Positions 30,576 through 40,880 of a stretch of DNA of 64,000 nt are shown here, in pieces (positions within the stretch are counted from its first letter, which is position 1; every line of letters starts with the position of its first letter). The notes under the pieces were generated by a model. That model made no database searches and had not been told where the DNA came from. It was given only the letters and a program-made list of their open reading frames with translations. The DNA is taken from contig NZ_JANUCA010000001.1 in assembly GCF_024807145.1 (NCBI RefSeq), forward strand, positions 372,001 to 436,000, written 5' to 3'. The stretch comes from Microbacterium sp. AK031 (GTDB lineage Bacteria; Actinomycetota; Actinomycetes; Actinomycetales; Microbacteriaceae). The position numbers were made by a program, and so were the translations under genes.

Positions 30576-32609
30576 ATGCTCCAGACCACAGAATCAGATC
30601 AGAGCATCGCCGAAGCTTCTGCCGGATCGAAGGCGATGAAGTATCGCGCAGATATCGACGGCCTCAGGGCCCTCGCGATCCTGCTGGTCGTCGTGTACCA
30701 CGTGTGGCTGGGGCGAGTGTCAGGCGGCGTTGACGTCTTTCTGATGATCTCGTCCTTCTTCCTGACAGCATCCTTTGTTCGCCGAGTGCAATCGGGGACT
30801 CCGATGAGGCTTGGCCAATTCTGGGCACGTCGATTCCGTCGCTTGCTCCCCGCGGCAGCCGTGACGATCGTCGGCGTCCTGGCGACGGCGATTGTTGTGT
30901 ATCCGCAGACCGAGTGGCCCCGTGTGTGGCGCGAGGCATGGGCGAGCTTGTTCTACAGCGAGAACTGGGCGTTGGCCTCCTCGGAAGTTGACTACTACGC
31001 CCGAGATGCGGTGACGCCTAGCCCGTTCCAGCATTTCTGGTCACTTTCCGTTCAAGGTCAGGTCTTCCTCCTGTGGCCGCTGCTGATCGGGATGATCGCT
31101 TTTGTTCTCCGAACGCGCAGACGGCTAATCGTCCCCGCTCTCTTCATCGCTTTCACCCTCGTGTTTGCGGTCTCGTTGGCCTTCTCGATATACGAGACGA
31201 ATACGTCACAGTCCTTTGCCTACTTCGATACACGGACCCGGCTGTGGGAGTTCGCGGCCGGATCGCTCGTGGCCATCGCGCTCCCATTCGTTCGACTCCC
31301 CGCGTTGGTGCGAGTCGTGCTGGGCTGGGCCGGTGTCCTGGGAATCGTGATGTGCGGCGTCGTGCTGGATGTGCAGGGTGGGTTTCCCGGATACCTCGCC
31401 CTGTGGCCGGTCGTGTGCACGGCGTTCGTGATCATCGGCGGAGATGAGGATGTTCGTGGCGGGCCAGGGCGGCTGCTCTCCTCACGGATCGTCGCTTTCG
31501 TAGGACGCGACGCATACGCGCTGTATCTCGTGCACTGGCCGATTCTCGTCACCTGGATGATCACGAGCGGCAGGGCGGAACCGGGATGGTTCGCTGGATT
31601 GGCGATCATCCTCGTGTCCATGGTGCTGGCAAGATTGATCTCACGTTTCGTCGAGAATCCCCTGCGGAATGCACCGGTGTTCGACCGGTCTCCGAGGTCG
31701 GGGCTGCTCGTCATCGTATGCGCCGCGCTGCTCGTGGCTGTACCGCTGGCGTCCTGGCAGGTGGCGCAGAAAATACACGAAGACGCTGTTGCTGAAGCGA
31801 CGGGCTCGGCGTACCCCGGAGCGGCTCAGGTCGACGATCCCATCGATCTGGAGTCGATCGACGTGCCGCTGAAACCGGTGGCGACGACCTTGGGCGACGA
31901 ATGGGTCTCATTCGGGGACGATTGTTCCGGAGCCTTCGCGCCGCGAGACGCCCTCCTGGCAGGGAGCTGCCAGCAGAACGACATGGTCGCCGAGCGAGAT
32001 CGCCCCCAGATCCTGGTGATGGGAGACTCTCACGCGCAACAATTGTCTGCACCGCTTCAGGTGCTAGCTGAAGAGAGGGATTGGGGGGTCACCGCGCTCC
32101 TCAAGGGAGGGTGCCCGATCGGGATCGGCGCTCCGTCTTGGTCGGCCGATGGAGTTCCGTGCGAAGAGTGGCGCCAAGCGGCCGTCGAGTATGCAAAAAA
32201 TCTCAAGCCGGACGCCGTGTATCTCGTCGTCACCCGCGCTGGGCCGGACGCTGAAGAAGTCGTGGTCGAGGGGATATCGGAGGTCGTCGACTCGCTGGAG
32301 CGCGAGGGCATCTCCGTGATCGGCGTCCGCGACAATCCGCGGTTCGATTTCGACATGTATGAATGCGCTCTGTCCGATGAGTCGTGCGACGTGACGCCCC
32401 CGGCAATCGACACGTCAGAGCTCAAGCATCTCGCCGATCGAGTCATCTTCGTCGACTTCAATCGCTGGCTCTGCCCGGATGACACGTGCACGGGAGAAGT
32501 GGGAAACGTCGCCGTCTTCATCGACGACAATCACATCTCTGCGACGTACGGCCGAACTCTGGCACCGATGCTGGGTGACAAGCTGACGGCCTCAGGGTTC
32601 CGATGGTGA
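30576..32609 (+). CDS. Acyltransferase 3 fused to SGNH domain, divergent second copy
   Basis: A 677-residue paralogue with the same two-part build: AT3 helices at about 22-400 and an SGNH-like domain from about 440. YRADIDGLRALAILLVVVYH keeps the helix 1 histidine and FRRLLPAA the arginine box. Two canonical AT3 motifs differ: SVEEQFY of the first copy reads SVQGQVFLLWP here, and ISGYLIT reads ISSFFLT. The SGNH part retains VMGDSHAQQL (about residue 483) and IDDNHIS near 650. Sugar or acyl specificity may therefore differ. The start is uncertain: ATG at residue 21 (KYRADIDG) has GAAGG only 2 nt upstream, while the first ATG has no clear ribosome-binding site. Confidence 0.9.
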   Translation: MLQTTESDQSIAEASAGSKAMKYRADIDGLRALAILLVVVYHVWLGRVSGGVDVFLMISSFFLTASFVRRVQSGTPMRLGQFWARRFRRLLPAAAVTIVGVLATAIVVYPQTEWPRVWREAWASLFYSENWALASSEVDYYARDAVTPSPFQHFWSLSVQGQVFLLWPLLIGMIAFVLRTRRRLIVPALFIAFTLVFAVSLAFSIYETNTSQSFAYFDTRTRLWEFAAGSLVAIALPFVRLPALVRVVLGWAGVLGIVMCGVVLDVQGGFPGYLALWPVVCTAFVIIGGDEDVRGGPGRLLSSRIVAFVGRDAYALYLVHWPILVTWMITSGRAEPGWFAGLAIILVSMVLARLISRFVENPLRNAPVFDRSPRSGLLVIVCAALLVAVPLASWQVAQKIHEDAVAEATGSAYPGAAQVDDPIDLESIDVPLKPVATTLGDEWVSFGDDCSGAFAPRDALLAGSCQQNDMVAERDRPQILVMGDSHAQQLSAPLQVLAEERDWGVTALLKGGCPIGIGAPSWSADGVPCEEWRQAAVEYAKNLKPDAVYLVVTRAGPDAEEVVVEGISEVVDSLEREGISVIGVRDNPRFDFDMYECALSDESCDVTPPAIDTSELKHLADRVIFVDFNRWLCPDDTCTGEVGNVAVFIDDNHISATYGRTLAPMLGDKLTASGFRW

Positions 32610-32633
32610 CGGCCCGGGCCTCGCGCCGCACAG

Positions 32634-32639
32634 TACAAT
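32634..32639 (+). promoter_or_regulatory. -10 box upstream of glf
   Basis: TACAAT lies 49 nt before the glf ATG. It would start a transcript with a leader of about 43 nt that carries the AGAAAGCAGC region before the ATG. No clear -35 box is visible. Confidence 0.4.
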
Positions 32640-32670
32640 CACAGGGGCGCGCAGCGCCAGTACGCCCTGA

Positions 32671-33825
<1,155 letters not shown>

Positions 33826-33835
33826 ACTCGGAATC

Positions 33836-34636
33836 GTGAGTCACGCTGCTGTCGGGGCGCCGGGTACGCCCCGGCGATATCTGCATTCGCTGTGGCTGCT
33901 GTCCGCGCGTGACCTGAAGGTCCGCTATGCCACCAGTTGGCTCGGCTACCTGTGGTCGGTGCTAGATCCTCTCGTGATGAGTGCGATCTACTGGTTCGTG
34001 TTCACTCAGGTGTTCAACCGGAGCAGCATCGGTGAACAGCCGTACATCGTCTTCCTCATCCTCGCGCTGTTGCCGTGGGTGTGGTTCAACACGTCAGTCT
34101 CAGACTTCACTCGTGCCTTCCGCAAGGATGCCAGACTCGTGCGCTCGACCTCGATCCCACGCTCGATCTGGGTCAATCGCATCGTGCTGAGCAAGGGGAT
34201 GGAGTTCCTCTTCTCCATCCCCGTGCTCGCCATGTTCATCATCTTCAACGCGGACAAGATCACCATCGGCTGGTCGCTGCTGTGGTTCCCCGTCGCCATC
34301 TTTCTGCAGATGGTGTTGCTCGTGGGCCTCGGCCTGCTCGTCGCACCGCTGTGTGTGCTCTACGCCGACCTGGAGCGCACCACCGCATTGATCCTCCGAG
34401 CGCTGTTCTACGCGTCCCCTGTGATCTACAGCGTCAATGACCTGCCGGCTCCGTTCGATACGATCGGCGCGTTCAACCCGCTTGCCGGCATCTTCACGCT
34501 GTACCGCGTCGGCTTCTTCCCTGACCAGTGGCACACCACGACGATCCTGATCAGCGTTGTCATGACGATCGGCATCTTCCTGCTCGGGCTGTGGGTGTTC
34601 CGCTCTCTCGAGCGTTCCGTGCTGAAGGAGCTGTGA
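33836..34636 (+). CDS. Polysaccharide/polyol-phosphate ABC exporter, permease (second pair)
   Basis: A 266-residue ABC-2 type permease with six helices. LHSLWLLSARDLKVRYATSW is the amphipathic entry helix of the TagG/RfbA family, LGYLWSVLDPLVMSAIYWFV the first span, and FNPLAGIFTLYRVGFF the conserved box before the last span. It differs clearly from the first permease, so the two exporters probably carry different glycans. The GTG start is supported by a -10 box ending 7 nt upstream. The ATPase gene overlaps its stop by one base. Confidence 0.93.
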   Translation: MSHAAVGAPGTPRRYLHSLWLLSARDLKVRYATSWLGYLWSVLDPLVMSAIYWFVFTQVFNRSSIGEQPYIVFLILALLPWVWFNTSVSDFTRAFRKDARLVRSTSIPRSIWVNRIVLSKGMEFLFSIPVLAMFIIFNADKITIGWSLLWFPVAIFLQMVLLVGLGLLVAPLCVLYADLERTTALILRALFYASPVIYSVNDLPAPFDTIGAFNPLAGIFTLYRVGFFPDQWHTTTILISVVMTIGIFLLGLWVFRSLERSVLKEL

Positions 34637-35376
34637 TGGTTGCTGCGATCGAGGTCAACGGACTGGGTGTGCGCTTTCGCCGCAACCGGCGCGGCCGCCG
34701 CAATTTCAAAGATCTGTTCGCCAACGCTTCACGCCGCAAGTCGTCCGGCGAATTCTGGGCTCTACGAGATGTCTCGTTCACGGTCCAACCGGGGGAGTCG
34801 ATCGGCGTAGTCGGGCGCAACGGGCAGGGAAAGTCCACGCTGCTCCGTCTCGTCGCGAAGGTGCTCCTCCCTGATGAGGGCTCGGTCACTGTCAACGGTG
34901 GCGTCGCGCCACTCATCGAGATCACCGGTGGCTTCGTCGGCGACCTCACCGTGCGGGAGAATGTACGCCTGACCGCGGGTCTGCATGGCATGTCGAAAGC
35001 CGAGGTCAGCCGACGCTACGACGACATCATCGTATTCGCGGAACTCGAGGACTTCCAGGACGCGCCCTACAAGCATCTCTCGAATGGCATGAAGGTGCGT
35101 CTCGCGTTCTCCGTGGTCTCGCAGCTCGACGAGCCGATCCTGCTCGTCGATGAGGTGCTCGCCGTCGGTGACAAGGCCTTTCGTGACAAGTGCTACAAAC
35201 GCATCGATGAGCTACTCGCCGAGGGGCGCACGCTGTTCTTCGTCAGCCACAACGAACGAGACCTGCGGCGTTTCTGCACCCGTGGCCTTTATCTCAACAA
35301 GGGCACACTGGTGCTGGATGGCGGCATCAACGAGGTGCTGGACCGATACAACAAGGACTCGACACCGGCGGCGTAG
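34636..35376 (+). CDS. Polysaccharide/polyol-phosphate ABC exporter, ATP-binding protein (second pair)
   Basis: A 246-residue ATPase partner of the permease just upstream. Walker A is GRNGQGKST at about 60-68; the signature loop is HLSNGMKVRLAFS; Walker B is ILLVDEVLAVGD; the H-loop is FFVSHNERDL. EITGGFVGDLTVRENV is typical of teichoic acid/O-antigen exporters. No carbohydrate-binding extension is present, so chain-end recognition is not expected. AAGGAG stands 6 nt before the ATG. It is convergent with the cytidylyltransferase gene. Confidence 0.93.
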   Translation: MVAAIEVNGLGVRFRRNRRGRRNFKDLFANASRRKSSGEFWALRDVSFTVQPGESIGVVGRNGQGKSTLLRLVAKVLLPDEGSVTVNGGVAPLIEITGGFVGDLTVRENVRLTAGLHGMSKAEVSRRYDDIIVFAELEDFQDAPYKHLSNGMKVRLAFSVVSQLDEPILLVDEVLAVGDKAFRDKCYKRIDELLAEGRTLFFVSHNERDLRRFCTRGLYLNKGTLVLDGGINEVLDRYNKDSTPAA

Positions 35377-35385
35377 TCAGTAGCT

Positions 35386-36117
35386 TTACTGTCCGAGCTT
35401 CTTCTGCTCGACATGTGCATTGATCTGAACAAGTTCGGGATGAGCATCTAGGACTCTGATGATCTGCTCCGCGCTAAGTTCGTGCGCCCGGTGCTCTGTG
35501 ATCAAGCGCCGGATCAGTGTCAGATCCTCTGAAGTGTCAAGTGTGATCCGGTACGCGGACGCGTCATGCTCGCGTCGAACGCTGTGCAGAGTCGTGTGAC
35601 CGGATCGATTCGTGTAGATATAAGGTGTCACGTGCTCGCGCTCTGCCGGCGTCGTGGCCCCTTCAGCGGCCTCGCGCAACGACTGCGTGGAGAACACTTC
35701 GAAATCGAAGCCACGCGGGTATGTCCGATCCAGCACGTTGGAAACATATGCATGAACATCGTCAACCGACAGATAGCGACGAATACCACGGCCGATGACA
35801 CTCGGGTCGATCAATGGACAATCAGCCGTCACTCTCACGACGACATCGAGCGAGGAGGCCTCAGCCGCGCCCGCGAATCGCCCGAGGACATCACTCTCGC
35901 TTCCGCGGAAGCACTCGACCCGCAGGTCGGCCGCTGCCTGTGCGATGGGGTCGTCGGTAGCGTTGGTCGTGGTGGCGACAACCGTTATGAGGTTAAGTGA
36001 GGACAACCGGTGCAGCTGATGGGCGAGCATGGAATGACCGTCCGCGGTGAGCAGCACCTTTCCAGGTAGACGAGTGCTCGTCATCCGGGCCTGCGTGATT
36101 ATGCCGATCCCGGTCAA
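35386..36117 (-). CDS. SpsF-like cytidylyltransferase, likely CMP-nonulosonic acid synthetase
   Basis: The 243-residue nucleotidyltransferase belongs to the SpsF/COG1861 group. GIITQARMTSTRLPGKVLL is the N-terminal CTP-binding loop, VVRVTADCPLIDPSVI carries the metal-binding Asp, and DRTYPRGFDFEVFS follows. In this setting it should activate pseudaminic acid (or a relative) as CMP-sugar, filling the PseF role. The start is a TTG whose last bases overlap the stop of the aminotransferase gene (TTGA), with GGCAGGG upstream; there is no in-frame ATG or GTG before the conserved GIITQAR. It is last in the pseB-pseC-spsF-like operon. Confidence 0.87.
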   Translation of the reverse strand: MTGIGIITQARMTSTRLPGKVLLTADGHSMLAHQLHRLSSLNLITVVATTTNATDDPIAQAAADLRVECFRGSESDVLGRFAGAAEASSLDVVVRVTADCPLIDPSVIGRGIRRYLSVDDVHAYVSNVLDRTYPRGFDFEVFSTQSLREAAEGATTPAEREHVTPYIYTNRSGHTTLHSVRREHDASAYRITLDTSEDLTLIRRLITEHRAHELSAEQIIRVLDAHPELVQINAHVEQKKLGQ

Positions 36118-37238
36118 CGCAGCGCCCTGCCAAGCGTATCGATTACCTGATCGACCTGTGAATCGGTGAGATCCGGGTAAATCGGAAGGGACAGTTCCTC
36201 GGAATAGAAGGCTTCGGCATTCGGGCACATCCCTCTCCGGTATCCGGCGTCCGCGTACACAGGGTGCCAGTAGACGGGCATATAGTTCACCTGAACACCG
36301 ATCCCCTGAAGGCGCATCTTGTCAAAGATCTCGCGCCGTCGTCCATCAAGGATTCGGACGGGATAGAGGTGGCGAACGATATCCACGTCACCGCGTTGCA
36401 CCGGAAGTCGCACGCCATCCAGCTCTCCGAGCGCTCGATCGTATCGTCGTGTGATCTCCGCACGGCGTCGCTTGAACTCGTCCAGGCGACGAAGCTGCGC
36501 TACGCCGAGTGCGCTGGCGATGTCGGTCAGCCTGTAGTTCACACCGAACTCATGCACTTCTTGATGCCATGCTCCTTCGGAACTGATGCGGAACCGTTTG
36601 GGGTCGCGCACCAGCCCGATGGTGTGAAACTCATGCGCACGTCGCGCCAGAACGGGATCCTTGGCTACAACGGCCCCGCCCTCGCCAGTAGTCAGGTTCT
36701 TCGTCGGGAAGAACGAGAAGGTGGTGATATCTGCGAGGTCGCCAACCGGACGCCCCTTGTAGAAGCTGCCGATCGAGTGCGCGGCATCGTCGAGTACTCG
36801 CGCACCGACTCTGGAAGCGGACGCAGAAAGCCGGTCGTAGTCTGCAGGATGTCCCGCATAATCCACCGCCGCGATCACCTTCGTCCGTTCGTCGAGGACA
36901 GCATCGACCGCGTTCGGATCGATCAGGGCAGTGTCCTCTTCGACATCCGCGAAGTCGATCGTCGCTCCGAGGATCGAGGCCATCGACGTGGTTGCGACGA
37001 AAGTCATCGGGGTCGAGACGACTCGGTCACCGGTAGAAACCCCGAGAGCGGCGTAGGCGGCGTGCAGCGCCGCGGTGCCGGATGTCGTCGTGACAGCCCG
37101 ATGGCCACCGGCTATCTCAGCGATTCTAGCCTCGAACATCGCGACCGCTGGCCCGGTAGTGAGCCAGTCGCCGCGGAGGACTTCGATGACCGCCGCGATG
37201 TCGCTTTCAGAGATGGATTGCCGGCCATAGGGCAACAT
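36114..37238 (-). CDS. pseC: DegT/DnrJ/EryC1 aminotransferase, PseC-like (UDP-4-keto-sugar transaminase)
   Basis: A 374-residue PLP enzyme expected to aminate the 4-keto sugar made by PseB, giving UDP-4-amino-4,6-dideoxy-N-acetyl-L-altrosamine. TTTSGTAALHAAY binds the PLP phosphate; VLDDAAHSIGSFYKG is the ring-stacking region; FSFFPTKNLTTGEGG holds the PLP lysine (about residue 180); GVNYRLTDIASALG and VNYMPVYWHPVY are PseC-like substrate regions. The ATG lies 2 nt after the pseB stop. The neighbour set (pseB, PseGH, pseI) makes PseC rather than a legionaminic-type LegC the better call; that is inference. Confidence 0.9.
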   Translation of the reverse strand: MLPYGRQSISESDIAAVIEVLRGDWLTTGPAVAMFEARIAEIAGGHRAVTTTSGTAALHAAYAALGVSTGDRVVSTPMTFVATTSMASILGATIDFADVEEDTALIDPNAVDAVLDERTKVIAAVDYAGHPADYDRLSASASRVGARVLDDAAHSIGSFYKGRPVGDLADITTFSFFPTKNLTTGEGGAVVAKDPVLARRAHEFHTIGLVRDPKRFRISSEGAWHQEVHEFGVNYRLTDIASALGVAQLRRLDEFKRRRAEITRRYDRALGELDGVRLPVQRGDVDIVRHLYPVRILDGRRREIFDKMRLQGIGVQVNYMPVYWHPVYADAGYRRGMCPNAEAFYSEELSLPIYPDLTDSQVDQVIDTLGRALR

Positions 37239-37240
37239 CG

Positions 37241-38230
37241 TCAGATGCCAGCCTTGATGATGTCGGCGATCTGCTCGCGGGTGTACCACTGATCGTTGCT
37301 GTCCGAGCGATATGCGAACCCCTCCGGCACACGACTGGCGTCGCTGGGAATGGCATAGCCCCACGACGCGAGGTCAGGCTGGATGATGAAGTAGTCGCCG
37401 TTCTGCACGATGACCGCTCGTCGACCCTCCTCAGGGCTGATCATCTCCTCGTGTAGCTTCTCTCCTGGACGGAGCCCGACATCGACGAGTTCTGCATCTG
37501 GGGCGACCGCGCGCGCAAGGTCGGTGACTTTCATGGAAGGAATGCGCGGCACGAGCAGCTCTCCGCCCTGCATGAGGTCGAAAGTGTCGATGACCATGCG
37601 AACGGCCTGAGGGAGTGTGATGAAGAACCGCGTGCAACGGAGGTCAGTGATCGGTAGGGGCTCGCCAGCCGCTCCGAGCTTCTCGAAGAAAGGAATCACG
37701 GAACCGCGAGACCCCATCACATTTCCGTAGCGAACCACTGCGAATCGCGTGTCATACGCAGCGGCATAGTGATTGCCTGTGATGAAGAGCTTGTCGGCGG
37801 TCAGTTTCGTCGCACCGTACAGGTTGATGGGGCTCGATGCCTTGTCCGTGGACAACGCGACGACCTTCTTCACACCCGCGTCTATCGACGCCTCGATGAC
37901 GTTCTGGCTGCCGAGGATGTTCGTCTTGACGAACTCGAATGGGTTGTACTCGGCCGTATCCACTTGCTTCAACGCGGCGGCATGCACGACGTAATCGACC
38001 CCGTGCAATGCCCGCGCGAGGCGACGTTCATCGCGAATGTCGCCGATGAACCACCGCAGTCGAGGGTCATTCTGAAACTGCTGGCGCACTTCGTACTGTT
38101 TCAGCTCGTCGCGGGAGAAGACCACCAGGCGCCGGGGCGCCAGGTGCTTCAGTGCATAGTCGATGAAGGCTTTGCCGAACGAGCCGGTGCCGCCTGTGAC
38201 GAGGATGTTCGAACCCTCAAGAATCGACAC
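37241..38230 (-). CDS. pseB: UDP-N-acetylglucosamine 4,6-dehydratase (inverting)
   Basis: The first enzyme of pseudaminic acid synthesis, making UDP-2-acetamido-2,6-dideoxy-L-arabino-hexos-4-ulose. The 329-residue SDR has ILVTGGTGSFGKAFIDY for NADP binding, FSRDELKQYEVRQQF and GDIRDERRL, the VVALSTDKASSPINLYGATK active site with Tyr and Lys, and RYGNVMGSRGSVIPFF. These are diagnostic of PseB/FlaA1. I start at GTG (SILEGSN) because GAGGGAG lies 5 nt upstream; an ATG 21 nt further upstream has no such site. Its start region is divergent from the PseG-PseH gene, with both promoters in a gap of about 75 nt. Confidence 0.95.
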   Translation of the reverse strand: MSILEGSNILVTGGTGSFGKAFIDYALKHLAPRRLVVFSRDELKQYEVRQQFQNDPRLRWFIGDIRDERRLARALHGVDYVVHAAALKQVDTAEYNPFEFVKTNILGSQNVIEASIDAGVKKVVALSTDKASSPINLYGATKLTADKLFITGNHYAAAYDTRFAVVRYGNVMGSRGSVIPFFEKLGAAGEPLPITDLRCTRFFITLPQAVRMVIDTFDLMQGGELLVPRIPSMKVTDLARAVAPDAELVDVGLRPGEKLHEEMISPEEGRRAVIVQNGDYFIIQPDLASWGYAIPSDASRVPEGFAYRSDSNDQWYTREQIADIIKAGI

Positions 38231-38291
38231 TCTGTCTCCCTCAACCGTCATGCGATGTGTGCGCTTTCCTGCTTGCGCCGCAGATCTATCC

Positions 38292-38297
38292 TATCGT
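38292..38297 (+). promoter_or_regulatory. -10 box of the PseG-PseH gene
   Basis: TATCGT ends 7 nt before the ATG; an overlapping TATCCT lies 5 nt further left. This fixes the start at KDRRVLLHC. Confidence 0.4.
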
Positions 38298-38304
38298 TGG
38301 GCAG

Positions 38305-39801
38305 ATGAAGGATCGGCGAGTGCTTCTGCACTGCAACGCGGGCGCTGACGTCGGAATGGGGCATCTCATGAGGTGCCTTGGGCTGGCGCAGATGGCGGTA
38401 TCTCGGGGATGGCATGCGAGTCTGATCGGCGACCTCGACGATCCAGCGGCGTCCCTTCTCGCACGCTTGTGCCCAGAAGTCGAGATCGTCCGTACGAGCG
38501 CACGGACTCTGGAAGATGACATTCGTGCAGCGCTCGCTGCTGGCGTTGACGTGCTTCACCTGGATTCGTACGACGACTTCCCATCCATCGTGGACAACGA
38601 AGTCCTGGTGAGCAACATGCAGGACGGTCCCTATGGTGTGCGACCCGCAGACCTCGCGATCGACTCGAACTTGGGCGCAGAACGCGCCTTCTCCCGACCG
38701 TCTCTGAGTATCGCTCATCTCGTCGGCGTCGACTTTGCCGTCGTTCGTCGTCAGGTACTGAGTTCTCGTGACGCTGAGAAGTCCGCCGGCTCCAGGCCGA
38801 GGGTACTCGTCGTCATGGGTGGAACGGACCCTCACAGACTGACCCCACGCGTGATTCGTTCGCTCGGTCGGGTTTCCTTCCCACTGGATGTGACGGTCGT
38901 TGCAGTCGGGGCAGGCGCAAGCGTTGCAGAAGCTGCAGTCGAATCGCGGCAGAACGTCGAGATCGTCGACTTCGTCGAGGATCTGCCTGCTCTCGCGCGT
39001 CAGCATGACTTGGTGATCAGCGCTGCCGGAACTTCGGTCTGGGACTTCGCCTGTATGGGGTTGCCGATGGCGTTGATCTGCGTGGCGGACAACCAGCGCG
39101 GGGGCTACGAAGCCGTGATAGGCGCCGGTCTCGCGATCGGCCTCGGGCTTCCGCCGCATCACGACCTCGACGATCGTGTGGGTGACTTGGCGACGTTCTT
39201 GGCGGACTCTGAAGGGCTTGATCAGCAAGGTCGCCTGCTCCGAGAAGCGCTGGACGGGAGAGGTGCTTGGCGCATCGTCTCAGCGTGGGAGCAACTGCTA
39301 GACACAGCCCAAGAGCCGACTGAGCGAACATCGAAGCCCTTCGCCGTTCGCCCAGCCGAAATCGGAGACGCGCGACTGTTGTTCGACTGGCGTAACGATG
39401 AGAGTGCGAGACGTCAGTCTCGGACGCGTGAGGCGCTTGAGTGGGATACTCATCGCTCCTGGTTGCAGGAGGCGATCACCGACCCTCATCGGAAGTTGCT
39501 CATCGTGGAGTCGGAGAACGAGCCGATCGCCACCGTCCGGTGGGATCGTCGAGCGCCGATCGACTGGGAAGTCTCGGTCACGATCGCGCCCCAGCACCGC
39601 CGGAAGGGATACGGTCGTCGCGTGCTTTCGGAGGCAGAGGCGGCGTTGACGTTCGATCCTCCGCTCCGGATGGTTGCTGACATCCACATCGACAACGGTG
39701 CATCAAGACGCCTCTTTAGCGCCGCCGGTTATCTTCCGCAGGCGCCGCCAGATGCGGACGGATTCGAGCGTCGTGCGAAGTGGCGACTTCCCACTGGATG
39801 A
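38305..39801 (+). CDS. pseG: Fused PseG-type UDP-sugar hydrolase and PseH-type GNAT acetyltransferase
   Basis: A 498-residue fusion. Residues about 1-340 match PseG, the GT-B-like hydrolase that removes UDP from 2,4-diacetamido-trideoxy-altrose: LLHCNAGADVGMGHLMRCLGLA is the opening loop, VLVVMGGTDPHRLT starts the second domain, and VISAAGTSVWDFACMGLP is the sugar-binding region. Residues about 350-498 are a GNAT N-acetyltransferase like PseH: FAVRPAEIGDARLLFDWRND and the acetyl-CoA loop PQHRRKGYGRRVL. One polypeptide therefore covers the N-acetylation and hydrolysis steps that PseC and PseI flank. The start is set by the -10 box. It is divergent from pseB and convergent with pseI. Confidence 0.9.
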   Translation: MKDRRVLLHCNAGADVGMGHLMRCLGLAQMAVSRGWHASLIGDLDDPAASLLARLCPEVEIVRTSARTLEDDIRAALAAGVDVLHLDSYDDFPSIVDNEVLVSNMQDGPYGVRPADLAIDSNLGAERAFSRPSLSIAHLVGVDFAVVRRQVLSSRDAEKSAGSRPRVLVVMGGTDPHRLTPRVIRSLGRVSFPLDVTVVAVGAGASVAEAAVESRQNVEIVDFVEDLPALARQHDLVISAAGTSVWDFACMGLPMALICVADNQRGGYEAVIGAGLAIGLGLPPHHDLDDRVGDLATFLADSEGLDQQGRLLREALDGRGAWRIVSAWEQLLDTAQEPTERTSKPFAVRPAEIGDARLLFDWRNDESARRQSRTREALEWDTHRSWLQEAITDPHRKLLIVESENEPIATVRWDRRAPIDWEVSVTIAPQHRRKGYGRRVLSEAEAALTFDPPLRMVADIHIDNGASRRLFSAAGYLPQAPPDADGFERRAKWRLPTG

Positions 39802-39818
39802 GCTCTGGTAGTCAGAGC
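39802..39818. terminator. Weak hairpin between convergent PseG-PseH and pseI genes
   Basis: GCTCTG, a 5-nt loop and CAGAGC form a 6-bp stem that overlaps the pseI stop. No T-run follows on either strand, so termination here is only a possibility. Confidence 0.25.
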
Positions 39819-40873
39819 AGATCCCAGGTCAAAGCTGTACCCCGTTGAACGTCGCGCGTGAACATGCGCCCTTCGATGAGCGCAAAGCTATCGGCCGACA
39901 AACCGCCCGCAGGACGAATCGAGCGAACATTTTCAGAGGTCACGGCATCCCCGGCCGTCACATCTGCAACCACGTACAGTGAACGTCGCAATGCGAGGAC
40001 GGTCTGCTCATCCGTTGTGGGGCCGAACCTCACCCCGCTGTCGACTGCCACACGCGCTTGCTCTGCAGCGACGACGAGAGCGCTGAACTCACTCGGAGTC
40101 AAGGAGAAATCTGCATCCACTCCGCCATCGCTGCGGTCAAGGGTCACGTGTTTCTCAATCGCGACGGCGCCGAGCGCAGCAGCGGCGACCGAGACACCGA
40201 TCCCGAGCGTGTGATCGGAGAGGCCCACTGGTACGTCGAAGGCGTCCCGCAACACTTGGATGTTTCCCAGCCGTGCCTCTTCTGGCTGCGCAGGGTACGC
40301 GGCAGTGCAGGCCAAGAGCACGAGTTGTGTGCCGCCAGCGTCCCGGATTGCGCTGACGGCTGCGTCTATCTCAGACAACGACGCCATTCCTGTCGAGACG
40401 ATCATCGGCTTTCCTGTTCGGGCAACCTCACGCAGTAGCGGCACATCAACGATCTCTGCGGAAGCGGTCTTGTACATCTCGACTCCCAGGCCCTCGAGCA
40501 GCTCGATCGAGGTGGGGTCGAACGGCGTCGAGAAGGGGATCAGTCCATGGCTGCGAGCACGGGCGAAGATCGCGTCGTGCCACTCCCACGGCATGTGCGC
40601 TTCTTCGTACAGGGAGTACAGGTTCCGACCGCCCCACAATCCATGCTCGCCGGCGACACGGAATGCTGGCGCATCGGAATCAATCGTGAGGGTGTCCGGC
40701 GTGTATGTCTGGATCTTCAGCGCGTTAGCGCCCGTCGTTGCAACCGCGTCCACGATGCGGAGTGCGCGGTCGAGATTCCCGTTGTGATTGCCGGACATTT
40801 CGGCGATTGTGAAGACCGGCTGCCCGCGTCCGATGGACGCGTTGGAGAGAGAGATAGTGCGCATAGAGTTCAC
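39812..40873 (-). CDS. pseI: Pseudaminic acid synthase
   Basis: A 353-residue NeuB-family enzyme that condenses 2,4-diacetamido-2,4,6-trideoxy-L-altrose with phosphoenolpyruvate. The TIM barrel shows FTIAEMSGNHNGNLDRAL, ANALKIQTYTPDTLTID, FSTPFDPTSIELLE, MYKTASAEIVDVPLL, VLLACTAAYPA and GLSDHTLGIGVSVAA. The EMSGNHNG box and the tryptophan-containing loop WGGRNLYSLYEEAHMPWEWH are typical of PseI rather than NeuB. The C-terminus (about 290-353) is the antifreeze-like SAF domain. The GTG start has a TAGTGT -10 box ending 7 nt upstream. It diverges from the GT29-like gene. Confidence 0.94.
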   Translation of the reverse strand: MNSMRTISLSNASIGRGQPVFTIAEMSGNHNGNLDRALRIVDAVATTGANALKIQTYTPDTLTIDSDAPAFRVAGEHGLWGGRNLYSLYEEAHMPWEWHDAIFARARSHGLIPFSTPFDPTSIELLEGLGVEMYKTASAEIVDVPLLREVARTGKPMIVSTGMASLSEIDAAVSAIRDAGGTQLVLLACTAAYPAQPEEARLGNIQVLRDAFDVPVGLSDHTLGIGVSVAAAALGAVAIEKHVTLDRSDGGVDADFSLTPSEFSALVVAAEQARVAVDSGVRFGPTTDEQTVLALRRSLYVVADVTAGDAVTSENVRSIRPAGGLSADSFALIEGRMFTRDVQRGTALTWDLL

Positions 40874-40880
40874 GACTACA

